64,000 nucleotides of DNA, from IMG/VR virus record IMGVR_UViG_3300009135_000001, positions 1 to 64,000 of that record. The stretch is one strand, 5' to 3'. This DNA comes from a virus. Position numbers and translations under genes: made by a program. Below the pieces are notes generated by a model. It was not told the origin of the DNA. It saw only the letters and a program-made list of their open reading frames with translations, and searched no databases. Below are positions 9,833 through 18,187 of the stretch, piece by piece; position 1 is the first letter of the stretch; every line of letters begins with the position of its first letter.

Positions 9833-10830
9833 TCTTAACTAATGAAGAGGTTGACGATCTCTTCAAAGGCACAACCTTCGGAATTGAGTTCGATTGTGGG
9901 GAGTTCGACAGAAAGGCAATTCTCCCGCACGGGCACACGTGGTGCACCGACGAGGTGGCGTCGCACAGTGGGGCCGGAATTGGCGCTGATCCGACGTTGC
10001 GCTACAATATGTTCGGAGGGGAAGTGCAGACTGCGCCAGCAGACTCGGAAGAACAGCTCTTCAATTACGTTGACGACATCCTACGGGCCGTGCTCCCAAG
10101 CGACCGGTTGCGGTTCGCGTCAACCATCCACGTCCACGTGCGTATACCGAAACTGCTGGAGCGCCCCGACCTCATTAAAGACCTCGTAAGGTGGGCTACC
10201 TTGTGGACACCTGAGCTCTCGAAGCACTGGTATCGGTGGGAGAACACTGACTACAGCCACTTGCCAGAAGAAGCGCGGTGGTATTACAAATGGTCCGAAG
10301 ATTGTAATCTGCGCGTCAAGTCGCAGATTTACAACCAAGCCGCCCTCGATCGCATGGACGCAGCACCTGGCACTCCGAGGGAAATAGCTTGTGCCCTACA
10401 CGACAACCCTATCGACTGGAAGAATGAATGGACGTACGACCTGAATAACAAAGGCCGTGTCCACCGCCCCGCCATCAACTTCGGCCACTTGGCGCTGAAC
10501 GAGACCATTGAGTTCCGCTGCTTCCAAGCAACCACGGACAGAGCTATTCTCCGCAATATATGCGGAGTTCCGCTCCGTATTCTCCGCATGGCTCTCACGA
10601 ATGATCCAGACCCTTGTCGCGCAGTACGTGGTACGAAGCTCCAAGATAACTTCACATTGATCTACGGTGGCGATACTGAGAGCAAGCTAATAGCTGCGGG
10701 CAGGACAAGTTTGTATTACAATAGCTATACCGATTACCGTAACCGAATAGCAGTCATGCTACTCAGGAAAGAGATAACCGTTGCAGACCTCAACTACCCC
10801 CAATATTGGTTGGATAGAGGATTCCAATAA
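9829..10830 (+). CDS. Amidoligase-family enzyme (Amidoligase_2-like)
   Basis: A 333-residue protein with the hallmarks of the COOH-NH2 ligase superfamily related to gamma-glutamylcysteine synthetase: an N-terminal FGIEFDCGEF strand (residues about 16-25) supplying acidic metal/ATP ligands, HVHV at about 101-104, and ETIEFRCF at about 225-232 with the conserved E-F-R. Enzymes of this family use ATP to form an isopeptide or amide bond between a carboxyl and an amino group. Phage members are known from comparative genomics and are suspected to modify peptides or proteins. The gene is coupled by ATGA to a fibre gene and followed by two GNAT-type genes, which suggests a modification cassette. The substrate cannot be told from sequence. 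Confidence 0.75.
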   Translation: MILTNEEVDDLFKGTTFGIEFDCGEFDRKAILPHGHTWCTDEVASHSGAGIGADPTLRYNMFGGEVQTAPADSEEQLFNYVDDILRAVLPSDRLRFASTIHVHVRIPKLLERPDLIKDLVRWATLWTPELSKHWYRWENTDYSHLPEEARWYYKWSEDCNLRVKSQIYNQAALDRMDAAPGTPREIACALHDNPIDWKNEWTYDLNNKGRVHRPAINFGHLALNETIEFRCFQATTDRAILRNICGVPLRILRMALTNDPDPCRAVRGTKLQDNFTLIYGGDTESKLIAAGRTSLYYNSYTDYRNRIAVMLLRKEITVADLNYPQYWLDRGFQ

Positions 10831-11584
10831 CCGCCCGCCCTCACTAGATATAGTCTGGGGGCGGTTCGCCGACAGTGAGTACCTTATACGTGAGTTCCCA
10901 GATGCCCCAGAAAACATTTTCAAGACCAACCGACACACAGTCTGGTTTCGAGCAGAAATTGACGGCTTCCCTATCTGCGTCTGTGCTGCGGAGATCAACG
11001 CGACCGCTAGGTGGACGTACCGCAGCGCGTATTGCATACCGGAATTCAGGGATCAGGGCATTTACGATGAGCTCCGAGAAGCGCGAGAAGACTTCATAAA
11101 AGATTACCACAGAGGAAGCGCAGTTATGCAATACCCTGATACATGGTTCAAAGACGAAGAAGAAACTGAACGGAGAGACAACCTCCTTATAGGCTTCTGG
11201 CCTACGCCTGAAACCAATGAAGTGAACTGGGCTGTGCATGAGCAGCACTTCCGTGCGCTCGCATGTACGTACAACGCTGAGATGCAGATCGTGGAGCAGC
11301 CTAGCCAGATCATTGTCGAGGACAAACGCCCGTGGATATCAATCGAGGAGTATAGAGAGGACAGCCCTGGCGTACCGTACGATGAGTTTGAGTTCCCTGA
11401 GAAAGCGATATACCTCGTAGGGAATTCGAACTGGCGTCACATGAGTGATGTATTCGAGGTTGACCACATTATCAATGTACCAACCCCGGGAGGATATGAC
11501 CACCCCCTATACGGGGATCAGGTCGCTACGATTGTTCTTCAGCAGCAGCTTGCTCAGCAGCTAAAAGGCGGTTGTGAAAAGTAG
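10781..11584 (+). CDS. GNAT-like acetyltransferase with extra C-terminal domain
   Basis: The only in-frame start is TTG at 10781, inside the end of the amidoligase gene, so the two are overlapped by 50 bases. Residues about 50-110 look like a GNAT fold: the strand VCAAEINATARWTYRSAYC is followed by PEFRDQGIYDELREAR, which matches the acetyl-CoA-binding R-x-x-G-x-A helix in degenerate form. The C-terminal 60 residues (YLVGNSNWRHM, then HIINVPTP and an amphipathic helix) do not belong to GNAT; they faintly recall the knot end of SPOUT methyltransferases, but this is only a suggestion. It likely works with the amidoligase. Confidence 0.5.
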   Translation: MQTSTTPNIGWIEDSNNRPPSLDIVWGRFADSEYLIREFPDAPENIFKTNRHTVWFRAEIDGFPICVCAAEINATARWTYRSAYCIPEFRDQGIYDELREAREDFIKDYHRGSAVMQYPDTWFKDEEETERRDNLLIGFWPTPETNEVNWAVHEQHFRALACTYNAEMQIVEQPSQIIVEDKRPWISIEEYREDSPGVPYDEFEFPEKAIYLVGNSNWRHMSDVFEVDHIINVPTPGGYDHPLYGDQVATIVLQQQLAQQLKGGCEK

Positions 11585-11738
11585 CCAGCTTAATCTTGAG
11601 CCCCACAATGATCTCAGCCTGTTCCACGGTAATGGGAACGGCTTTGACCAAATTGAGGGTATTCATGATATCGTTGGACGTTAACTCCACCGGATCTACT
11701 TCAGAGGTAGGCGGCGTACTATTAGGCTTTTCGTTCAT
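11526..11738 (-). CDS. Small antisense-strand protein, helical
   Basis: A 70-residue ORF on the opposite strand to the whole left block. It converges on and overlaps the 3' end of the GNAT-like gene by 59 bases. Its composition is protein-like: a polar N-terminus followed by two predicted amphipathic helices (ITVEQAEIIVGLKIKLATFH). Just upstream of its ATG there is a near-palindrome centred on TATGGTACCATA (about 11742-11753) and a weak promoter-like pair (TTGCAC, 18 bases, TACCAT). No ribosome binding site is evident. It may be a leaderless gene or a chance ORF. Confidence 0.4.
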   Translation of the reverse strand: MNEKPNSTPPTSEVDPVELTSNDIMNTLNLVKAVPITVEQAEIIVGLKIKLATFHNRLLAAEQAAAEEQS

Positions 11739-11803
11739 GCCTTATGGTACCATAGGGAAACAGCCCCGTGCAACGGTTTATACACTCCTTGGAGGAAAGC
11801 TAC

Positions 11804-12217
11804 GTGAAGTTTGATGTTTCCCAAGACCCGGAATACTTGGATATTGCAGCAGATATTATAGGCGTCCCGACATTCGACGCGGATATGACATACACAATAG
11901 GCGTGTTTGACGCTGCTTGTGAGTTCCAAGCTGTCATATTATTCAACAACTGGGAGGAGAAGAACGTGTCGATACACATCGCGTCCGTTTCTCCTAAGTG
12001 GGCAACCAGAGAAGTTCTCAAGGTAGCCTTCACGTACGCGTTCCTAGAACTCGGCGTGCAGCGTGTCACAGGCACGGTGCGCGAAAACAACACCAAGGCC
12101 CGCGCTTTGAATTTGCGCCTCGGCTTTAAACAGGAAGGCGTGATGCGCCAATTTTATGATACCGGGGAAAGTGACATTATCTTCGGTATGACCAAAGACG
12201 AGTGCAAGTGGATTTGA
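11804..12217 (+). CDS. GNAT family acetyltransferase (RimJ/RimL-like)
   Basis: I choose GTG at 11804 because a strong GGAGGA lies 7 bases upstream (11791-11796); this gives 137 residues. The C-terminal half contains the typical GNAT pattern VTGTVRENNTKARALNLRLG followed by FKQEGVMRQF, as in RimJ/RimL-type N-acetyltransferases, where asparagine-rich N-x-x-A/S-x-x-L-x-x-x-L-G-F binds acetyl-CoA. Similar GNATs occur among the tail genes of many podoviruses. Together with the amidoligase it forms a candidate virion or host protein modification cassette. It ends one base before the next ATG. Confidence 0.75.
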   Translation: MKFDVSQDPEYLDIAADIIGVPTFDADMTYTIGVFDAACEFQAVILFNNWEEKNVSIHIASVSPKWATREVLKVAFTYAFLELGVQRVTGTVRENNTKARALNLRLGFKQEGVMRQFYDTGESDIIFGMTKDECKWI

Positions 12218-12880
12218 ATGGGTAAAAAATCAAAAAAGGGTGAGACTCCTAAGCCGTCGAAGCAAGAAGTGGCGCTGGCTAATGTAGCTGAGAAGAAGTT
12301 TTCTCAGTACAAAAAGCTGTACCGCCCCCTCGCTAAAAAGAATTTGGCTCGCACCAAAGCAACGAAAGGAAGAATCAGAGAGAACCAAGGCATCGTTAAT
12401 GCTGATATCCAGCAGGGGGCCACAGGCCGTGACGCTGGTATCCTGCAAGCGAGCCTGTTCGGCCGAGGGCCGCAAGCAGGTTCTAGTAACCGGTCTATTT
12501 TCTCCCGTGGCGCAAGCGAAAAAGGTCTCGGCGTAGCCCGAGGCGCTGGTATGGCTCTTGCTAGGGCAGGCACTGAAACCCGTGGGAAAGAAGGTAAGCT
12601 GCGGCACATCGCGCTCGGCCACGGCATCGCCCGTGATAGCATGCAATCTCAAGCTACTCTGGCGTCAAATGCCACATCGAGAGCAATCCAACAGTCTCGA
12701 ATTGATTTGGAAAAAAGCAACCAGCTCGCAACTACTCTCGGCCAAGGTTTCGGCGCGTTCATGGGCATGGGCGGCAAAACGCCTAGCGGCGGCGGCGGGG
12801 GCACAATGCCTTCTGGCTTAGGCTCCGGCGGCACGTTCGGTTATTCGACCAATCCTAACGGCTATGTGGGTGGTTTCTAA
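12218..12880 (+). CDS. Internal virion protein, small
   Basis: A 220-residue protein with a very basic N-terminus (GKKSKKGETPKPSKQE), an Ala/Arg/Gln-rich helical middle and a Gly-rich C-terminus (GGKTPSGGGGGTMPSGLGSG). This layout and its position before two larger ejection proteins match the first of the internal core or ejection proteins of podoviruses (comparable in place to P22 gp7 or T7 gp14, no sequence identity claimed). It is coupled by TAATG to the next gene. Confidence 0.55.
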   Translation: MGKKSKKGETPKPSKQEVALANVAEKKFSQYKKLYRPLAKKNLARTKATKGRIRENQGIVNADIQQGATGRDAGILQASLFGRGPQAGSSNRSIFSRGASEKGLGVARGAGMALARAGTETRGKEGKLRHIALGHGIARDSMQSQATLASNATSRAIQQSRIDLEKSNQLATTLGQGFGAFMGMGGKTPSGGGGGTMPSGLGSGGTFGYSTNPNGYVGGF

Positions 12881-13563
12881 TGGCTTTAGGCGGCAAACTA
12901 GGAGAAAGATTTAACCCCGTGTCCCGCAATGGCAGGCAGGACAGCTATGGAAAAGGCGGGTTCCGCAAGTTCACTAAAAAGAAGAAGAAGGCGAAGACGA
13001 AGAGTCCAGACGCCATACTGGCTAATATTACGAATGAGGAGTTCGCGATATATGAGTCAGACTTCCTCCCCGTAGAGGAGCAGCTGATTGAAGAGGCTAC
13101 TGACAAACAGTCTGGGAACAAAGCAGCCGAGGCTGCGCTGAAAGATTCGCTAGAAGGATTCGACAGACAAAGAAAACAATTCGACCGTGGCCTTGGCCGC
13201 TCAGGTATAGAGACCACTGGCGCGCAACAAGCCAAACTCGACAAAGGTTTCGACAGAGCCAGGACCAGAGGCGGCGTAAACGCTGCGAACCTCGCACGTC
13301 GTAATCAGATACAAGAAGACGATGAAACTATTACTGACCTGGTTAATGCAGGGCAGAACCTACGTGGTGTATCATTACAAGGTCTCGGCGCGGCAAGTAA
13401 CATGCAGCACGCCCGTGAACAGCAAGGCCGCGCAAACAAGGCGCAGGCCAGTAGCAACTTCATGTCTAATGTAGGTACAGGCGCTGGCATTGGTTTCTCA
13501 ATTGGCGGGCCGGTTGGCGGTGCAGTAGGCGCTGGCGTCGGCGCACTGGTATCGTTGTTTTAG
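12880..13563 (+). CDS. Internal virion/DNA ejection protein with hydrophobic Gly-rich C-terminus
   Basis: A 227-residue protein: a basic N-terminus with a KKKKKAKTK run, long polar helices, and a C-terminus of alternating Gly and hydrophobic residues (GTGAGIGFSIGGPVGG and onward to the end) typical of proteins that insert into the host membrane to form the ejection channel. It stops at TAG (13561-13563). The following gene begins 9 bases later in the same frame with no other stop between, so amber readthrough would fuse the two proteins. Confidence 0.6.
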   Translation: MALGGKLGERFNPVSRNGRQDSYGKGGFRKFTKKKKKAKTKSPDAILANITNEEFAIYESDFLPVEEQLIEEATDKQSGNKAAEAALKDSLEGFDRQRKQFDRGLGRSGIETTGAQQAKLDKGFDRARTRGGVNAANLARRNQIQEDDETITDLVNAGQNLRGVSLQGLGAASNMQHAREQQGRANKAQASSNFMSNVGTGAGIGFSIGGPVGGAVGAGVGALVSLF

Positions 13564-13572
13564 GATTATAGA

Positions 13573-15570
13573 ATGGCATTTGGAACAGGTTTTTTACAAG
13601 GTCTACAAGTAGGGCAGCAGTATCAGCATAACCAAACGCTGATGAACCAGCGCCAAGAAGACCGCGACCGCGAGCAATACGGCCGTGATCTCGAAGCGCT
13701 GATGAACGACTGGAACAATACTAAAGGCGACCGCGACGACGACGAGTTTGTACAAAGCGATGAATTTCTTGCCCTCACGAAACGCCACCGTGGCAGCAAG
13801 GTTTTCGAGAAAGCCATGCAGACGGGTAACACCGGCGGCAAATACACAAAGATGCGCGACATCGTGCAGAACCCCAACGACCCTGACAAGACCGTACTCA
13901 TTGTAGACACCTACGACAAGGACGGTAAGCTGATAAGTAAAGGACGCCCTGTCACCGAAGGCAGGGGCTCACGCGAAGATGACCCTGGTGGCAGAGTCGC
14001 GCAGTTCAGCAGGAACGATATATACGCAGGCATCGTCGGCGCTATGCAGCAGTCAGGCGACTTCAAAGATCGCCGTGGCATCGCCGATCGATTTGAAGCC
14101 GCACTGATAAAGCCTGATCAAGCAACCAAAGGGTTAGGGGCCGGTGGGGCACCCGCTATTAGCGACCCGACTAAACCTACGCCTCCGGTCATTCCAAAAG
14201 AAGGCGCAGTCGAAGAAAGCGGCGCGAAAGCTACCCCTGTACCGGAAGAAGAGCAGGTTCCAGCAGAAGAGATTCCTACGGCTGAACAAGTTGAGGAAGA
14301 AGTCGGCGCGTTGCAACAGCGTTACGGCGTACTTCGTGCTGAGCTGGACGAACTACAAGACGTAGACGCCAGGCACTCTGGACAAATGACTCGCCAGCAG
14401 TATGTGCAACATCGCCGTGAACTGGGTCAGAAGACCGATGAGCTTACGCAGGTTCAAGGTGTGCTCGATGAATTGACCGGCTCGTCTACTGCGCGTAGAA
14501 TGGGCGCTTCACTGAGTGAAGTCCCCGGCAATATCGCCGAAGGCGTAGGTGAGTTTGGAGAAGCAATTGCTAACATCCCCGCTGTCAAAGGTGTTACAGA
14601 CGCAGTGTCCGAGTTCTTCGGTGGACTCACTTCTGGTGAGGGAACGCCACCTCCTCAGGGGACGAAGTCGAGCGAACGGTTTGAGCATGGGTCTGAAACT
14701 CAGGCTAACGCATCAAAGAAAGATAAAAAGGGACCCCTCGATCCAGCTAACCTTAAAGATCGTACACGAGCGCAACAGAATAAGATTGAACAAGTCGCAA
14801 AGGACACTGCCCTCGCCGTAGCGAATCAGCAGAAGCTGAACCGCAAGATGATGGGCGACTATCGGAAAGCCTTGCGGGCGCAGGTGCTGCACGGCGACAT
14901 CACTGTCGCACAGGCCACTACCAGCTACTACGCTGTGCTGGCGGCGAACAAATCGAAAGACAAGTTCAAGCTGCATCTCGATAGCTCGAATGGCGTAGCG
15001 TTCACCATCAATGAAGCCGATGGCACGGTCAGCCGCAGTAAGTATGCTGACGGTGCTAACGGTGATAAGACTGCGGCTGCGGCTTCTAAAGTAGAAGAGA
15101 AGCATTACAAGCGCCTCGAATCTGTCGCGAAGTACATCGAGACTCAGTTCGGCGAAGGTGAGGATGCTAACTTCATGGCTCTCGCTGACCAAACTTCTGA
15201 TGCGCTGAACATCTTGTCCACCCAACCTGGCTTCCACGCCACCATGCGCGATGCGTACGGCAGGTGGAAGGCTGACGCTGCATCCGAAGCAAACTGGAAT
15301 CCCTTCCTCAGCGTACGTGGTGCTCAGAACAAACGACCTAGCCTCACTCCTTACCTAGCCGCTAGAGTACTGGCTGTACCGGAAGGCGAACAGGAGGCTA
15401 TGAACGACTTTGCAGCTGAACTCGCGTACCTCAACGGTGGAAACACTTTGAGCGAAGCAGAGTGGGCGGGAATACTGGGCATGGCTCAAGAGAGAAAGAA
15501 CAGCGGTTTGCTTGGGCAGGAAGCCCTCACGTCAATAATTGAAGAAATCCGCGCAAGCGCAGGCCAGTAG
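13573..15570 (+). CDS. Internal virion protein, large, helical
   Basis: A 665-residue, charged and helix-rich protein. Notable parts are an N-terminal Gln-rich segment, an acidic Pro-rich linker (near residues 195-240), and predicted coiled coil (near 240-300). No catalytic motif is visible. Its place in the ejection gene set suggests an internal core or ejection protein. It is in the same frame as the upstream gene and separated from it only by TAG and three codons. A GGATTA sequence 7 bases before the ATG can serve as a weak ribosome binding site. Ends at TAG. Confidence 0.55.
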   Translation: MAFGTGFLQGLQVGQQYQHNQTLMNQRQEDRDREQYGRDLEALMNDWNNTKGDRDDDEFVQSDEFLALTKRHRGSKVFEKAMQTGNTGGKYTKMRDIVQNPNDPDKTVLIVDTYDKDGKLISKGRPVTEGRGSREDDPGGRVAQFSRNDIYAGIVGAMQQSGDFKDRRGIADRFEAALIKPDQATKGLGAGGAPAISDPTKPTPPVIPKEGAVEESGAKATPVPEEEQVPAEEIPTAEQVEEEVGALQQRYGVLRAELDELQDVDARHSGQMTRQQYVQHRRELGQKTDELTQVQGVLDELTGSSTARRMGASLSEVPGNIAEGVGEFGEAIANIPAVKGVTDAVSEFFGGLTSGEGTPPPQGTKSSERFEHGSETQANASKKDKKGPLDPANLKDRTRAQQNKIEQVAKDTALAVANQQKLNRKMMGDYRKALRAQVLHGDITVAQATTSYYAVLAANKSKDKFKLHLDSSNGVAFTINEADGTVSRSKYADGANGDKTAAAASKVEEKHYKRLESVAKYIETQFGEGEDANFMALADQTSDALNILSTQPGFHATMRDAYGRWKADAASEANWNPFLSVRGAQNKRPSLTPYLAARVLAVPEGEQEAMNDFAAELAYLNGGNTLSEAEWAGILGMAQERKNSGLLGQEALTSIIEEIRASAGQ

Positions 15571-15572
15571 CC

Positions 15573-17162
15573 ATGGCCGAGAACGGGTTCAAAAAGTTCT
15601 TAGCCGGGAAAGTCCGCGACGCGGACACTTTCGAAGATGAATCAGGAGAAGGCTTACGTCTGCTCGGCGTAGACGCGCCTGAGGCAGGCACCCCTGGAGG
15701 CGAAGCAGCCACATCTTTTGTAAAGAGCGCCTTGGACAAGCGCCAGCTTGAACTCAAAGATACTGGACGAACTGGCTACTACGGCAGAAAGCTCGTAGAG
15801 GGTAAGTTCTCTGACGCAGAAACCCCGCTCGGCGCTCACATGATAAGCCTCGGCCACGCCCGCCCATCGCCTGGCAGTGAGTTCGACGAACTAAACAACC
15901 TCGCAGAAAGCTCATCCACCACCTCCCGTGTGCTCGGTCTACAGGATCGTGGCGTACAGAATGAGATCGATCTTGACTTGAGTGGGAACAAAGCTTCTGA
16001 TTTCAGGAGTCGCAGAGGAACGTTCGGCAAAGCAGTCGGCCGTGGCGTTGACAACGTACAGCAGCTCGGTTACTCGGCAGCCAATGTCGGAGCGATGGCT
16101 CTCGGCGACCTGTTCGGGACTGAGATATTAGACTCTTGGGGCGAAGAAGGTTTGAAGCGGAATATGATAGAAGCCGCAATGAACCCCGCTGAAGTACAGA
16201 CATGGGACGATGTTGACAGTTTGTCAACTGGATTCACCTATGTGCTGGAGGCTCTCGGTGAGCAACTTCCTAACATAGCCACTTTGGTAGGCACTGGCGG
16301 CGTCGGTGCTGCCGCTAAGTTTGGCGTATCGAAGGCAGTACAGGCTGGTATCCAGAAGAAGCTTTCACAGTTGGCCCTCAAGCAGGGTAACAAAATGCAA
16401 GTCGCCAAGATGACGAAAGGCAGCTCCGGTTTCACCCCCGGTATAGCCGCTGGTTCATTCGGTTTTGGCACCGGTGAGATCGGAAATGAACTGAGGGACG
16501 CGGGTATTGATTCCCCCGCCACAGCTTTGTTGGGAGCAATTCCGTTTGCTGCTCTCGATACATTGGGCTTCCAGTCAACAATCGGAAGGTTATTCAAAGG
16601 CATAAATAAGGACATCGCCACTCAGTCCGTAAAGGACATCGCACGAAGTACATTCAGGGCAGCTGGCCTAGGTGCCGCTGCTGAGTCATCAACGGAGATG
16701 TTACAGGAGGTGATCACATTATCTGCCCGCGCATTCCACGATCCGACTTTCGAGATATTCAGCGATGAGAACTTGGCAAGAATCAAAGAAGCTGGTATAA
16801 AAGCAGGTATCGTAGGTGGCGTACTGGGCGGCGGCTCACAAGCTGCCGTATCAACTGTAGGCAAGCTCACACAACCGGCAGCACCATCGACGGAGACCGA
16901 GGGGGCGACGGCCCCACCGGGAGCTACACCACCTCCCGCAGCACCCGCTGCGGGAGTCACGACTTTTGCTCAACGGGATTCGAACTTCGAATACATACCA
17001 GATGAAGCTACTGTACCAGCTCAAAGCGTCTTCGAGGATGCCCCGGCCGATGCTGTCCTCTCAATTAAGGGTATGCTCAAAGAAGAGATTGAGCCAGCGC
17101 TTGCCGCCAACGAAAATCAAATTAACGCCTACGAGGCGTTAAAGGCGTGCCTAGCCTCATGA
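15573..17162 (+). CDS. SNase-domain ejection protein (nuclease fused to membrane-active protein)
   Basis: Residues about 8-100 match the staphylococcal nuclease fold: DADTF (D18), RLLGVDAPE (R29, D34, E37) and YYGR (R72) correspond to D21, R35, D40, E43 and R87 of SNase, so all metal-binding and catalytic residues seem present. The rest of the 529 residues has long Gly/Ala-rich amphipathic and hydrophobic helices (for example VGTGGVGAAAKFGVSKAVQA and AGIVGGVLGGGSQAAVS) like phage ejection proteins. I infer a virion protein that carries a Ca-dependent nuclease into the cell. The next gene overlaps by ATGA. Confidence 0.7.
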   Translation: MAENGFKKFLAGKVRDADTFEDESGEGLRLLGVDAPEAGTPGGEAATSFVKSALDKRQLELKDTGRTGYYGRKLVEGKFSDAETPLGAHMISLGHARPSPGSEFDELNNLAESSSTTSRVLGLQDRGVQNEIDLDLSGNKASDFRSRRGTFGKAVGRGVDNVQQLGYSAANVGAMALGDLFGTEILDSWGEEGLKRNMIEAAMNPAEVQTWDDVDSLSTGFTYVLEALGEQLPNIATLVGTGGVGAAAKFGVSKAVQAGIQKKLSQLALKQGNKMQVAKMTKGSSGFTPGIAAGSFGFGTGEIGNELRDAGIDSPATALLGAIPFAALDTLGFQSTIGRLFKGINKDIATQSVKDIARSTFRAAGLGAAAESSTEMLQEVITLSARAFHDPTFEIFSDENLARIKEAGIKAGIVGGVLGGGSQAAVSTVGKLTQPAAPSTETEGATAPPGATPPPAAPAAGVTTFAQRDSNFEYIPDEATVPAQSVFEDAPADAVLSIKGMLKEEIEPALAANENQINAYEALKACLAS

Positions 17163-17374
17163 AACTATCCCGCAGAAAACTAGCTGAGCTCCAGAACAAA
17201 GGCGTCATCAAGCAGGAACTGGACGGCTCTATCACTCAGGTTAAGGACATCCCAGGAACAGCCCCAGTCTCGCTATCTGATAATAAAAAGCGTTCGTGGA
17301 AGGTCCACGATTTCGAGCGTGACTGGGACGGTTTTATAACCGCCGTGGCCATCACTGAGACCACCGAATTATGA
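17159..17374 (+). CDS. Small conserved phage-like protein with W-x5-DFERDW motif
   Basis: I choose the ATG at 17159 (ATGA overlap with the upstream stop), giving 71 residues; a further ATG at 17147 is possible. The C-terminal half has SWKVHDFERDWDGFITAVAI, which resembles SRWTLFDFDRDWSTHNRYRT in the gene at 60390-60689. The shared W-x-x-x-DF-D/E-RDW pattern points to a small paralogous domain of unknown role. Overlaps the next gene by four bases. Confidence 0.55.
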   Translation: MKLSRRKLAELQNKGVIKQELDGSITQVKDIPGTAPVSLSDNKKRSWKVHDFERDWDGFITAVAITETTEL

Positions 17375-17619
17375 GCATTGCTGTGACAAACGACGAAATT
17401 GCCGACCGCCTCGCGAAACACGACGAGCGCATGACTAGCGTGGCCGCGACTGTGGAGAGAATTGAGAAAGAGCTGGAGCCGTTAACGGAACTGTACGAGG
17501 ACATCGCAGCAGTTGGCCGTTTCGGGAGAGGTTTAGGTAACATAATCAAGTGGTTTGGCGGTGTGGCTATAGCAGTCGCGGCGATTTGGGCCACCATCAA
17601 AGGGTATCGACCATGGTAA
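17371..17619 (+). CDS. Coiled-coil single-membrane-segment protein, holin/XhlA-like
   Basis: An 82-residue protein with a polar heptad-like helix (residues about 8-48, RLAKHDERMTSVAATVERIE) followed by one membrane segment (about 57-76, IIKWFGGVAIAVAAIWATI). This is the layout of XhlA-type haemolysin/holin accessory proteins. A role in lysis or in membrane attachment is inferred. It overlaps genes on both sides by a few bases. Confidence 0.5.
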   Translation: MSIAVTNDEIADRLAKHDERMTSVAATVERIEKELEPLTELYEDIAAVGRFGRGLGNIIKWFGGVAIAVAAIWATIKGYRPW

Positions 17620-17894
17620 AGTGGGCTAGAGAACATCCGTACAAAGCAGCAGTGCTAGGTTTGGCGCTCCTTATCATACTCACCGGAGCTCTCGAAGAAG
17701 TCAGAGCAGCTGAAAACCCAACAGTCCTAAACAAAACACCGTATGGTTTCACGTTTGGAATGGCCGACGGCAGCAGACGTTTCTGCGCTCTCGATTCGGA
17801 GACCACAGTTAAATGTGTAACTGACCAACAAACGATACTCAACTGTAAATACGAGGACGAACCGGTTTACTTCTCCGGTTGTAAGGAAGAATGA
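17613..17894 (+). CDS. Membrane-anchored or secreted small protein
   Basis: ATG at 17613 overlaps the preceding stop region. The 93 residues start with a basic segment and a hydrophobic stretch (YKAAVLGLALLIILTGALEE) ending near an ALEEVRAAE site, so it is either anchored or signal-peptide cleaved. The outer part contains four cysteines (FCAL, VKCV, LNCK, SGCK) that could form two disulphides in the periplasm. Followed with ATGA overlap by a second exported protein; the pair recalls the paired arrangement of accessory envelope proteins, but no spanin signature (lipobox) is seen. Confidence 0.5.
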   Translation: MVKWAREHPYKAAVLGLALLIILTGALEEVRAAENPTVLNKTPYGFTFGMADGSRRFCALDSETTVKCVTDQQTILNCKYEDEPVYFSGCKEE

Positions 17895-18175
17895 AGTGGC
17901 TCATCGTAGCGTTGGCATTTTTCGCAACCACTGCGACGGCTGAGCTGAATATAAAATATTTAGAACACGCGTTATTTATGACGGTGACTAAAGGCGAGCG
18001 ATCTGGGAAAATCGTTTGTCTCAATACGAAGCAGCCCAAAGGAGGGCTACCCACAGGTTGGAAAAAGCTGACCTGTAATAGTTTAGAATCGCCGGTGCAG
18101 TGGATAGCTTGCTTCGCGAATGTTGAAAAGAAATCTTTTTTGTGCGGCAAATTTAAAGTCGCTTTGAAAAACTAG
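17891..18175 (+). CDS. Secreted small protein with signal peptide
   Basis: A 94-residue protein starting with a clear signal peptide (MKWLIVALAFFATTATAE, predicted cut after ATA). The mature part has cysteines in IVCLNTK, LTCNS, IACFAN and FLCGKF. The function is unknown; a periplasmic role is inferred. Coupled to the gene before it by ATGA. Ends at TAG, and the AGGAG of the next gene starts within this stop. Confidence 0.5.
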   Translation: MKWLIVALAFFATTATAELNIKYLEHALFMTVTKGERSGKIVCLNTKQPKGGLPTGWKKLTCNSLESPVQWIACFANVEKKSFLCGKFKVALKN

Positions 18176-18187
18176 GAGTAATACTGA

